From: JBPBPI01 sp050954885
GTDB lineage: Bacteria > Pseudomonadota > Alphaproteobacteria > Caedimonadales > Caedimonadaceae
Direction of reading: 5' to 3'
DNA: 8,788 bases
Assembly (NCBI GenBank): GCA_050954885.1
Contig: JBPBPI010000159.1
Location: 1 to 8,788 of the forward strand
The position numbers were made by a program, and so were the translations under genes. The notes beneath the pieces were generated by a model. It made no database searches, was not told the DNA's origin, and saw nothing but the letters and a program-made list of their open reading frames with translations. Each line of letters starts with the position of its first letter. The stretch's first letter is position 1. Below are positions 1 to 6,113 of the stretch, one piece after another.

Positions 1-155
1 AAATAGCGGCTGGGTTGAGGCTCTGGGGTCGCATTTATAGCGTATATCCATGATGTATTCCTTGTGAAAAAAGAACAGCGAGAAGCTACCAAGTATCTCT
101 TTGAAAAGACCAATGAAGGATCAAATCCAAGACTTAAATGACCAAGTTTATTTAG

Positions 156-175
156 AGTGATTTGTATGAATCACT
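156..175. repeat. 7-bp stem-loop
   Basis: AGTGATT (156-162) and AATCACT (169-175) form a perfect 7-bp stem with a 6-base loop. It directly abuts the larger dyad at 175-215. No T-run follows on either strand, so it is not a standard intrinsic terminator. Confidence 0.5.
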
Positions 176-215
176 AACTTCCCGCTGCACAATTGTGTCA
201 ACAGCTAAGAAGTTA
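175..215. repeat. Nested dyad overlapping the end of the small minus-strand ORF
   Basis: TAACTTC (175-181) pairs with GAAGTTA (209-215). Inside, GCTG (184-187) pairs with CAGC (202-205), and CACAATTGTG (188-197) is itself a 10-base palindrome. The stop codon of the minus-strand ORF (205-207) lies within the structure. It could act as an mRNA 3' end for that ORF, but there is no U-tract. Confidence 0.45.
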
Positions 216-390
216 TAAACCTTATGTCACCGGTGCTTGAAAAGAGAGCAAACAACCAATGATTTTTGGCGCAAAATAACATCGTATAATCATAAAAATT
301 CACACGATGCTTGGGTGATTTTGAGCGATAAAATTTATGGATATCTGATTGCGTTGCAAGAGGTGATGTGGATATAATACGTCCAGCCAT
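205..390 (-). CDS. Possible small hypothetical protein (61 aa)
   Basis: I do not recognise this protein. Its support is a good Shine-Dalgarno sequence: GGAG lies five bases before the ATG on the minus strand (396-399, spacer TTAAA). The translation begins MAGRIISTSP, is rich in basic and aromatic residues (HKFYRSKSPKHR, then YDYTMLFCAKNHWLF), has two cysteines' worth of no clear motif (only one Cys is present), and shows no signal peptide. The stop lies in the 175-215 dyad. No neighbour shares its direction, and no homologous domain can be seen. It may be a real short gene, the front part of a decayed gene, or a chance ORF. The ribosome-binding site is the only strong argument for it. Confidence 0.3.
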   Translation of the reverse strand: MAGRIISTSPLATQSDIHKFYRSKSPKHRVNFYDYTMLFCAKNHWLFALFSSTGDIRFITS

Positions 391-420
391 TTTAACTCCA
401 TTTTAGTTATTAGGGTTAGT

Positions 421-451
421 ACATAATCAAATGGTGGTACATTTGTTATGT
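421..451. repeat. 12-bp stem-loop with one bulge
   Basis: ACATAA-T-CAAATG (421-433) pairs with CATTTGTTATGT (440-451), giving twelve base pairs with one unpaired T and the 6-base loop GTGGTA. Four bases (GCGC) separate it from the second hairpin at 456-486. The pair may be part of a structured RNA or the end of a small mobile element. Confidence 0.6.
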
Positions 452-455
452 GCGC

Positions 456-486
456 GGTGGGATCAGGATTTAATCTTGATTCCACC
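456..486. repeat. 14-bp stem-loop with a 3-base loop
   Basis: GGTGGGATCAGGAT (456-469) and ATCTTGATTCCACC (473-486) pair over 14 positions around the loop TTA. The two deviations from perfect complementarity are G-T positions, which become G-U wobbles if the plus strand is transcribed. No T-run follows on either side. Wobbles that keep the stem in plus-strand RNA hint that the structure may matter as RNA; this is inference. Confidence 0.6.
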
Positions 487-701
487 TGTTCATTCAATCA
501 AAAAACTGCATGCCTTCTGATCATCCTTAAGATACGTGTATTCCATACAAAATTGCAAGCTTTATTGTAAATGATCTTAAAATCAAGCTTGAGATCTTTC
601 GATAGATTTTTTGTCATCTTTTAAATTCAGTCATACTTCTTATTCTAATAAAAATTTACTTATTATTCATAGTAATAACATAATAAATAATTACTTTTAT
701 T

Positions 702-755
702 TTTTTTATTGACAATAATTTTTATATTTATTATTTATCAACTGTCAATAAAAAA
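702..755 (+). promoter_or_regulatory. Candidate promoter inside a 13-bp perfect inverted repeat
   Basis: A perfect TTGACA -35 box sits at 709-714. A -10 candidate, TATTTA (732-737), follows at 17 bases; TATTAT (729-734) is closer to consensus but at only 14 bases. The -35 box is part of a 13-bp arm TTTTTTATTGACA (702-714), whose exact reverse complement TGTCAATAAAAAA lies at 743-755. The arms are 28 bases apart, and the right arm ends 18 bases before the F-box start codon. The arrangement could be an operator overlapping the promoter or a hairpin in the 5' untranslated region. Confidence 0.5.
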
Positions 756-773
756 CAATATGAGTATTTACCT

Positions 774-1415
774 ATGTCCAAGAAATTTTTAATGTCCACC
801 GCCTTTGTATTTGCCCTATTGGCAGGTAAAAGCTTTGCTTCAGATGCAGAAGATAAAGAAACATTAATTGTTTTAGCTACATCTCAAAAAATTGCTGTAA
901 TTAGTTTGAATGATCTGCCTGTTGAGACTGTTCAACATATTACTTCTTTTATAGATGAAGATAGTTTGGATGCCTATGCTTTGACATCTAAGAAAAATTA
1001 TCATTTTGCTAATGAATTAATCAAAAATTTTAATGTTTCTTTCAATCTTGATTCAAATTGTTTTGAACCAAGATTAGGTTTCTTTAATCGTACTTTTAAA
1101 TCTAATAAAATCTTCGCTCATTTCAGAAACGAAGTAAATAATGTTGATTTCAAGAAAAAAGCACATAATAATTATTTCGAAATTTTAGAAGATATGATTA
1201 AATTTGCTAAAGCTCATAATTTTTCTTTTAATCGCCTTATAGAAACAACAGTTATAAATTGGAGAAAATCTGGTTTATACGGAGATAACAATGTTGTAAA
1301 AGATAGTTATCCAGTACTTAATGACATATTAAATGTATTAAATACTTATTATTTCTTAAAAGAAAACAATCTTACAGTAGATATGCTCCCTGAAGTATCG
1401 TCTAACTTGAAATAA
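774..1415 (+). CDS. Secreted F-box-like protein, putative host-directed effector (213 aa)
   Basis: The N-terminus is a clear Sec signal peptide: basic MSKK, a hydrophobic core (residues about 5-17), and a likely cleavage after SFA (residue 23). Residues about 46-82 fit an F-box: L48-P49, then the pattern E..Q.I.SFID, SLDAYALTSKK, and aromatic Y76/F78. In eukaryotes an F-box binds Skp1 in SCF ubiquitin ligases; intracellular bacteria such as Legionella and Amoebophilus carry F-box proteins that act in the host. Residues 83-213 are rich in Lys, Asn and Phe, probably helical, and show no ankyrin or leucine-rich repeat that I can recognise. The gene stands alone, more AT-rich than the argS block, behind the 702-755 promoter dyad. 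The ribosome-binding site is weak (GAG at 762-764). Secretion and the F-box fold are well supported; Skp1 binding and delivery into a host are inference. Confidence 0.75.
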   Translation: MSKKFLMSTAFVFALLAGKSFASDAEDKETLIVLATSQKIAVISLNDLPVETVQHITSFIDEDSLDAYALTSKKNYHFANELIKNFNVSFNLDSNCFEPRLGFFNRTFKSNKIFAHFRNEVNNVDFKKKAHNNYFEILEDMIKFAKAHNFSFNRLIETTVINWRKSGLYGDNNVVKDSYPVLNDILNVLNTYYFLKENNLTVDMLPEVSSNLK

Positions 1416-1665
1416 AATTATATTATCTTCATTTTTTAATTATATTTAAATTTTTTATAAATAAATCTAATAAATTTTTTGATATAGCAGATTAAAATTA
1501 AATCAATTTTAAATATAGATCTTTTCCAACAACTTTAAAGTTGTTGGAAAAGATAATTTATGTGCTCAATATAATCGTTATATTTTATATTAGCTTAAAG
1601 AAGTCATTTATTAATTAGGTTCATCTTTAAAAGAAATTGAATCAAGAAATTGTTGTATCAAATCC
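1416..1665. other. AT-rich intergenic region between convergent genes
   Basis: No gene is visible. The stretch separates the ends of the F-box gene and the argS-SPOR operon. It holds an 8-bp A/T inverted repeat (TTAAAATT 1492-1499 with AATTTTAA 1505-1512) and the perfect palindrome at 1519-1554. A weak 7-bp dyad (GAATCAA 1639-1645, TTGATTC 1669-1675) spans the end of the SPOR gene. Confidence 0.6.
1519..1554. repeat. Perfect 36-bp palindrome
   Basis: ATCTTTTCCAACAACTTT (1519-1536) is followed immediately by its exact reverse complement (1537-1554), with no spacer and no mismatch. It lies between two convergent transcription units, so it could form a 3'-end hairpin for both. It is not a standard intrinsic terminator: the U-rich part precedes the stem and A follows it on both strands. 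Confidence 0.85.
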
Positions 1666-2598
1666 TTATTGATTCTTTTTCACAATACAATCGACTTTTA
1701 GATCACGCAGTTTTGAACATAAATTTTTGGCATCTTTAAAAGGCAACAGTCCAATGCGCAAACGGTGATGAATGCCCTCGCCTTCGCCCATGTCGACCGA
1801 TCCATAAACAGGTTTAAAGCTGGCCAAAAGTGGCTTTAATTTACCCAGACTATTTAATCTTTTCCATTCACGCTCGGCGGCTTCTTTGGACCTGACGGAT
1901 GCCAATTGAATCCAATGGGTGGGCGTCAAAGTATTCGGTGTGGATGATACACTGGGCGGTGTTTTAGATTTCACTGACGACCCGGTGACCGTAACCGCCA
2001 TAGGTTTTTCAACCCTTTCTTCTGTTGGTACACTTTTTTTATCATTGGATGGAACAGAGGGTTCTTCTTCGGAATCGTGTTGATGAAAAAAAGTTTTGAG
2101 CGCGTCTTGACGTTGGGTTTGATCCTCGACATTTTGCAAGGCAGGTGCCGTTTGCTTGGATGCCTCTAATTCACCGATGGTGCCTTCCGATGCCATATCT
2201 TCATTCATCAAGTTTCCTAAAAATTCCGCAGATAATGTCGGTGGTGGGGCTACAGGCTCTTCAGGTTCTTGCAACAAATGTTCAACTTTTTCGTCAGGTT
2301 TTTTGGCAGAAAGCTTTTCATAAATGGTTTTATTTTGAACCAAATCTTTGTTTGCATCTTGATTAAGGGGCTTTGTTTTATAAGGACCTAAGGGCGATTC
2401 TATCACCGGCAGCTCTTCATCTGATGTCAAATGTGAGGGCGCAAACACATACCAAAGCACGCTGAGGACCGCAATTGTGCTGACACTATAAATTGAATAT
2501 TTTTTAAGAAAAGGAAGATCAATCAAAGACCTTTTTTGGGCCACAAATCGATCTTCGGGACAGGGTTGAAATTCACTTTGCCATTTGGGTGTGTTCAT
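1666..2598 (-). CDS. Membrane-anchored SPOR-domain protein (310 aa)
   Basis: Residues 1-33 are cytoplasmic, residues about 35-53 form one transmembrane helix, residues about 55-225 are a low-complexity Pro/Glu/Ser/Thr-rich linker, and residues about 226-308 form a C-terminal SPOR domain (starting WIQLASVRSKEAAEREW, with LRIGLLPFKDAKNLCSKL near the end). SPOR domains bind septal peptidoglycan stripped of stem peptides, so this is likely an inner-membrane protein reaching into the periplasm at the division site. Just after the membrane, ESPLGPYKTKPLNQ and DLVQNKTIYEKL resemble the segment found in alphaproteobacterial SPOR proteins encoded next to argS. The start codon overlaps the argS stop as ATGA, so translation is probably coupled. 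In many alphaproteobacteria nagZ follows; here it does not. The domain assignment is firm, the exact division role inferred. Confidence 0.85.
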   Translation of the reverse strand: MNTPKWQSEFQPCPEDRFVAQKRSLIDLPFLKKYSIYSVSTIAVLSVLWYVFAPSHLTSDEELPVIESPLGPYKTKPLNQDANKDLVQNKTIYEKLSAKKPDEKVEHLLQEPEEPVAPPPTLSAEFLGNLMNEDMASEGTIGELEASKQTAPALQNVEDQTQRQDALKTFFHQHDSEEEPSVPSNDKKSVPTEERVEKPMAVTVTGSSVKSKTPPSVSSTPNTLTPTHWIQLASVRSKEAAEREWKRLNSLGKLKPLLASFKPVYGSVDMGEGEGIHHRLRIGLLPFKDAKNLCSKLRDLKVDCIVKKNQ

Positions 2599-4346
2599 GC
2601 ACGTAACTCCTCAAGGGGATCAATACCAAGGACCTTAAAGCCGGATGCCAAGACTAAAACGGTTGCCCATACCAGGGCAAATCTTTGCTGGGATGCCGCG
2701 GCATCTTGGGGGAAAATAAATCGCAACTCTGACTCTTCTTTGCCCTTGTTCCAAAGGGCATGAAAGGCACCTGCGATCTCTAATAAATAATAAGCAATGC
2801 GGTGGGGTTCATAGGATTGTGCAGCGGCTTCGATCTGACGCGGCCAACTGGCCAATGTTTTGATCAAGTCTTGGTCTGCGTCTTCTTGGAAACAATCAAA
2901 ATTTAATTGAGATAAAGCTGAGGCGTCAATGTCAAGATCTGGGAAAGCTTGCATCAAATGACGACGCACCGAATGACAGCGCGCATAGGCATATTGGACA
3001 TAAAAAACCGGATTTTCACGGGTTTGTGAAACCACCTGATCAAAATCAAAATCTATGGCGGCATCATTTTTACGGGTCATCATCATAAAACGGATGGCGT
3101 CTTTACCCACCTTGGCCACCGCCTCTTCCACGGTAACAAACACGCCGGCCCTTTTGGACATCTTTAACACGGTGCCCCGGTCCATAAATTTAACCAATTG
3201 ACAGATGCGGGTGACAACCTTTGCTTTGCCTTCAGAAATGGCCGACACCGCCGCTGTAATACGTTTGGTGTAACCGATATGATCTGCTCCTAAAATATCG
3301 ATCAAAATCTCTGATCCGCGTCGATATTTATCGTAATGATAGGCAATATCGGGCGCCAAATAGGTCCAACTGCCGTCAGATTTTTTCAACGCACGATCAA
3401 CGTCATCACCAAAAAGGGTTGATTTAAATAAACTTTGCTCGCGCGGTTCCCAATCCTCAATCACTTTTCCTTTGGGGGCTTCTAAAATACCTTGATAAAT
3501 CAAACCCAATTCTTTTAAATGCTCAAAAGCTGCATCGACATGACCGTCTTGAACAATTTTTCGCTCAGAGGTGCAAACATCAAGTTCAATGCCCAATCGC
3601 AGCAGATCTTTTTCAATCATGATCATCATATGATCGATGGCAAAGGCTCTGAAGATCTCAATCCATTCCTCTTCCGGCACGCCAACCCATTTGTCACCGT
3701 CGCGTTTAACCATGGCTTGTGCCACGGGGATCAAATAGGATCCTCGATACATCGCGGGCTCATTAACCTCTTGGCCCAGTGCTTCAAGATAGCGGGTATA
3801 GAGCGAGCGTGCCAAATGAAGGGCCTGGCCGCCGGCATCATTAATATAAGACTCGCGCGTGATTTGATAGCCTGCTTTTGCCAGCAGTGACGCCATGACA
3901 TCACCCACGATCGCAATACGACAATGACCGATGTGAAGCGGCCCAGTGGGATTGATCGAAGGGTATTCGACATTGATCCGCTGACCTTGGCCCAACATCG
4001 AATCACCATAAGAAAGACCTTGCTTCAAAATCGCCCTGAGGTGTTCTTGCCAAAAGTCTTTGGTCATACGGAAATTGATGAAACCCGGTGTCACAGCGGT
4101 GGCTTGATCAACACCGGTCAGATGCTTAAATTTTGTCAGCAATATCTCTGCCACTGCCATCGGCGACATATTTAAAGGTTTGGACAACACCATGGCGGCA
4201 TTGGTTGAAATATCACCGTGACTTTTCTCACGGGGCGGCTCGGCTGTGATACGTTCTAAAACAAGATTTTGTTGAAGTTTGCCTTCATCACTTAATTGAT
4301 GAATGGACATTAGAATTTCTGATTGAAATGTGGTAAACAGATTCAT
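2595..4346 (-). CDS. argS: Arginyl-tRNA synthetase (583 aa)
   Basis: This cytoplasmic class I aminoacyl-tRNA synthetase joins arginine to tRNA-Arg using ATP. An N-terminal Add-1 type tRNA-recognition domain covers residues about 1-95 (HGDISTNAAMVLSK, then TPGFINFRM). The catalytic domain follows with NPTGPLHIGHCR, which holds the HIGH signature at 138-141, and YLAPDIAYHYDKYRRG at 329-344. The KMSK loop is complete at 395-398 (VLKMSKRAG). The C-terminal DALR anticodon-binding domain begins near NPVFYVQYAYARCHS (445-459) and ends LGIDPLEELRA. Length is normal for the family. The start MNLFTTFQSEI matches the usual beginning of bacterial ArgS, so I prefer it over the internal Met13. It is the first gene of an operon with the SPOR gene and is divergent from erpA. 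dgt, often beside argS in alphaproteobacteria, is absent. Confidence 0.97.
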   Translation of the reverse strand: MNLFTTFQSEILMSIHQLSDEGKLQQNLVLERITAEPPREKSHGDISTNAAMVLSKPLNMSPMAVAEILLTKFKHLTGVDQATAVTPGFINFRMTKDFWQEHLRAILKQGLSYGDSMLGQGQRINVEYPSINPTGPLHIGHCRIAIVGDVMASLLAKAGYQITRESYINDAGGQALHLARSLYTRYLEALGQEVNEPAMYRGSYLIPVAQAMVKRDGDKWVGVPEEEWIEIFRAFAIDHMMIMIEKDLLRLGIELDVCTSERKIVQDGHVDAAFEHLKELGLIYQGILEAPKGKVIEDWEPREQSLFKSTLFGDDVDRALKKSDGSWTYLAPDIAYHYDKYRRGSEILIDILGADHIGYTKRITAAVSAISEGKAKVVTRICQLVKFMDRGTVLKMSKRAGVFVTVEEAVAKVGKDAIRFMMMTRKNDAAIDFDFDQVVSQTRENPVFYVQYAYARCHSVRRHLMQAFPDLDIDASALSQLNFDCFQEDADQDLIKTLASWPRQIEAAAQSYEPHRIAYYLLEIAGAFHALWNKGKEESELRFIFPQDAAASQQRFALVWATVLVLASGFKVLGIDPLEELRA

Positions 4347-4433
4347 GATAGATACAAATATACTCTCAAATGAGGCCAGGATTTATCAAATACATACCAT
4401 GTTATTAAAAATTGAAAAGAATTTTTTAAACCA
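4347..4433. promoter_or_regulatory. Divergent argS/erpA promoter region with a short leader ORF
   Basis: These 87 bases must hold the promoters of both argS (-) and erpA (+), but I see no hexamer pair good enough to name. On the plus strand a 12-codon ORF, MLLKIEKNFLNQ, runs from ATG 4399-4401 to a TGA at 4435-4437 that overlaps the erpA start codon as ATGA. erpA has no clear Shine-Dalgarno sequence, so reinitiation after this leader ORF is possible. Whether the leader is translated is unknown. Confidence 0.4.
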
Positions 4434-4835
4434 ATGATGTCGAACGAATCAACAAATTTTATCTCAATGACGCCTGACGCTGAAAACTGCGCTTTTTCTT
4501 TGCTGATTTCCGCGCGTGCTTGTCAAAAAATTCAGCAATTGGTGGCACAAGAACTTAAAAGTCATCCCTCTTCTCATCCCTATCTTCAAATTCGGGTTGA
4601 AGGCGGTGGATGTTCAGGATTTCAATATTTGATTGATTTTGTTACAACCCCTTGCGCAGAAAATATTTATTTTAGAGCACAAGATATTTTGGTGGGTTTA
4701 GATGAAACTTCTTTAGAACTCGTCAATGGATCGGCGGTTGATTACGAGGAAGATATGATGAGTGCATCTTTTGTGATTAAAAATCCCAATGCCACTGCCT
4801 CTTGTGGGTGTGGTAATTCTTTTTCGGTAATGTAA
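4434..4835 (+). CDS. erpA: A-type iron-sulfur cluster carrier ErpA (133 aa)
   Basis: ErpA receives iron-sulfur clusters from the assembly machinery and hands them to target enzymes in the cytoplasm. The HesB/IscA fold covers residues about 23-133. All three ligand cysteines are present: C60 in RVEGGGCSGFQY, and C124 and C126 in the C-terminal SCGCGNSF. The GGGCSGFQY and CGCG patterns favour ErpA over IscA, as does its place beside argS and xthA. The protein is about 20 residues longer than usual ErpA (roughly 105-115 aa) because of a non-conserved N-terminus (MMSNESTNFISMTPDAENCA). Two consecutive ATG codons (4434, 4437) could both serve as the start. The xthA gene begins four bases after the stop, so the two are probably one operon. 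Family is certain, subtype very likely. Confidence 0.9.
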   Translation: MMSNESTNFISMTPDAENCAFSLLISARACQKIQQLVAQELKSHPSSHPYLQIRVEGGGCSGFQYLIDFVTTPCAENIYFRAQDILVGLDETSLELVNGSAVDYEEDMMSASFVIKNPNATASCGCGNSFSVM

Positions 4836-4839
4836 TCTG

Positions 4840-5613
4840 ATGACCAAAATTGTTTCCTGGAATGTGAATTCCGTCCGCGCACGTCTGCCAAGTGCCCTTA
4901 AATGGATTACGCAAGCCAGACCTGATATTTTGCTTTTACAAGAATTAAAATGTGAAGAATCGACCTTCCCTCGAGAAGCCTTTGAAGATCTTGGCTATAA
5001 TATCGCAATCGCCGGTCAAAAAACTTATAATGGGGTTGCTATTTTATCGCGAGAGCCTTTAGAAGATATTATCATCGGCCTTCCGGGCAATGAAGAAGAT
5101 ATAAATGCGCGTTATATTGAAGCGGTGACAGGAAAATTTCGGGTGGCCTCGGTTTATGTACCCAACGGTATGGAGGTGGGATGTGAAAAATACGCTTATA
5201 AATTAAATTTTTTTGATCACTTAAAAAATCATTTAAAACAACGTCTAGCATGGGAAGAAGCCTTTATTGTAGGCGGTGATTATAATGTCGCCCCCTTTGA
5301 TACTGATATCCATAATCCTACTGTCTTTCATCAAGATCGTATCTTAATCAGCCCCCTTGAATGTGAGGCTCTTCGGCGAATTTTATACAGCGGCTATACC
5401 GACGCCATTCGCGCTTTACATCCCGAAGAATGCAATATTTTTACGTGGTGGGACTACCGGGCAAGAGGTTGGGAAGAAAATCGGGGCTACCGAATTGATC
5501 ATCTTCTTCTATCACCTCTCGCGGCTGATTTACTGTCTCAATCGGGTGTTGACACTTTGCCGCGCGGGGACGACAAAGCATCGGATCATGCCCCCGTTTG
5601 GGGCATTTTTTAA
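4840..5613 (+). CDS. xthA: Exodeoxyribonuclease III / AP endonuclease (257 aa)
   Basis: This DNA repair enzyme cuts the backbone 5' to abasic sites and removes nucleotides from 3' ends in base excision repair. It has the full exonuclease-endonuclease-phosphatase fold at normal length, with every catalytic motif: N8 and N10 in SWNVNSVRAR, the metal ligand E35 in LLQELKCEE, Y106 in SVYVPNG, D147 and N149 in GGDYNVAP, WWDYRA (203-208), D220 in GYRIDHLLLS, and D249-H250 in ASDHAPVW. The ATG lies four bases after erpA, without an obvious ribosome-binding site of its own, which suggests coupling to erpA translation. The last codons double as an intrinsic terminator (5588-5611), and the stop overlaps the stop of the convergent small gene. 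Confidence in function is high. Confidence 0.96.
   Translation: MTKIVSWNVNSVRARLPSALKWITQARPDILLLQELKCEESTFPREAFEDLGYNIAIAGQKTYNGVAILSREPLEDIIIGLPGNEEDINARYIEAVTGKFRVASVYVPNGMEVGCEKYAYKLNFFDHLKNHLKQRLAWEEAFIVGGDYNVAPFDTDIHNPTVFHQDRILISPLECEALRRILYSGYTDAIRALHPEECNIFTWWDYRARGWEENRGYRIDHLLLSPLAADLLSQSGVDTLPRGDDKASDHAPVWGIF
5588..5611 (+). terminator. xthA: Intrinsic terminator inside the end of xthA
   Basis: ATGCCCC (5588-5594), loop CGTTT (5595-5599) and GGGGCAT (5600-5606) form a GC-rich stem, and a run of six T follows at 5606-5611. This is a textbook intrinsic terminator for erpA-xthA. It lies within the codons for the C-terminal HAPVWGIF and reaches the first base of the stop codon. It would not stop the convergent gene, since the other strand has no T-run after the stem. 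Confidence 0.85.
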
Positions 5614-5866
5614 AGACCCAATTCTTCTTCAATTTTACGAAGATTTAGAGGCATCGTGTATGTGACCGTGGCAGAGATCGAGATCGAAATACTTCCCATA
5701 TCTTCGTCAAAATAGCCAAGGCATCCTTTGAAAGTACTGGGATTGGGTAGAAGATCTATAAAGAACATTTTAACATCAGTCCAAGTCACTTTTGCTTCTG
5801 CTGGTGACATTAAAAATAAAAAACTTAGTAAAAAATTGTTTTTGAAGTAATATTATAATTTAACAT
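5610..5866 (-). pseudogene. Small secreted protein gene broken by a one-base frameshift
   Basis: The intact frame is a 66-codon ORF from ATG 5810, but it has no ribosome-binding site and begins inside a signal peptide: the codons before it read FLLSFLFL, then MSPAEA|KVTW. That frame has no start codon before its upstream stop at 5853-5855. An ATG at 5864-5866, preceded by AAAGAGAT at a good distance, reads MLNYNITSKTIFY and then stops. It is off by one base. A single extra base, for example in the six-T run (5830-5835, minus-strand sense), would give an 85-aa precursor with start, basic n-region, hydrophobic core and AEA cleavage site. The mature part (KVTWTDVKMFFIDLLPNPST, ending LRKIEEELGL) has one cysteine and an alternating SISISISATVTYT strand. 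I do not recognise it. It may be a recent pseudogene, a phase-variable gene or a sequencing error. Confidence 0.55.
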
Positions 5867-6113
5867 TGTATTTATCTCTTTTAATATTTTATATATTACT
5901 TAATTTTACATATTATTATTAAATAAAAGTTTATAATTACTTTACAAAATATAAATTAAAAAAAACTATATTTTATTTTTATCAATTTATATCTTGAATT
6001 TTTTTATGAAATGTATTGTTATTCAGATAAAAAGTTTGTTATTCTTCTTTATTTATTGATATTGAAAAAAGCAATAATCAATTTTTCTAGATTTAAGGAT
6101 TTATATAAAATAT
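5867..6113. other. Very AT-rich divergent intergenic region with one hairpin
   Basis: No gene is visible in these 247 bases, which are almost all A and T. They would carry promoters for the minus-strand small gene and for the plus-strand gene at 6114. Near the right end, ATTGATATTG (6055-6064) pairs with CAATaATCAAT (6072-6082, one bulged A) around a seven-base loop, and T follows at 6082-6086. This looks like a weak AT-rich terminator or attenuator 30 bases before the next start codon. No convincing promoter hexamers can be singled out in such a sequence. Confidence 0.45.

Larger units (their letters stand above)
1..773. other. Gene-poor AT-rich region with several hairpins
   Basis: No convincing gene fills this stretch. 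Frame 1 of the plus strand is open only from about 19 to 141, with stop codons just before it. Its translation contains AYIHDVFLVKKEQREATKYL, which looks protein-like but matches no family I recognise, so it may be the tail of a decayed gene. A 61-codon minus-strand ORF (205-390) is listed separately. The region has an unusual number of dyads (156-175, 175-215, 421-451, 456-486, 702-755). From about 600 to 770 it is almost pure A/T and probably serves as the promoter region of the F-box gene. Confidence 0.6.

Noticed and set aside
19..141. Short open stretch in frame 1 with a protein-like translation, perhaps the tail of a toxin or transposase
   Set aside because: Stop codons lie just upstream, no start codon with a ribosome-binding site is present, and I could not match it to any family. 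It is only mentioned as a possible remnant.
300..497. 65-codon minus-strand ORF overlapping the 205-390 ORF
   Set aside because: It has no ribosome-binding site, its first part runs through the hairpins at 421-486, and its translation has no family features. The overlapping 61-codon ORF has the better start signal.
3519..4175. Plus- and minus-strand ORFs inside argS
   Set aside because: They are shadow frames of a fully conserved arginyl-tRNA synthetase and lack start signals.
5357..5665. 102-codon plus-strand ORF across the end of xthA
   Set aside because: It is a shadow frame of xthA, crosses the terminator, and has no features of its own.
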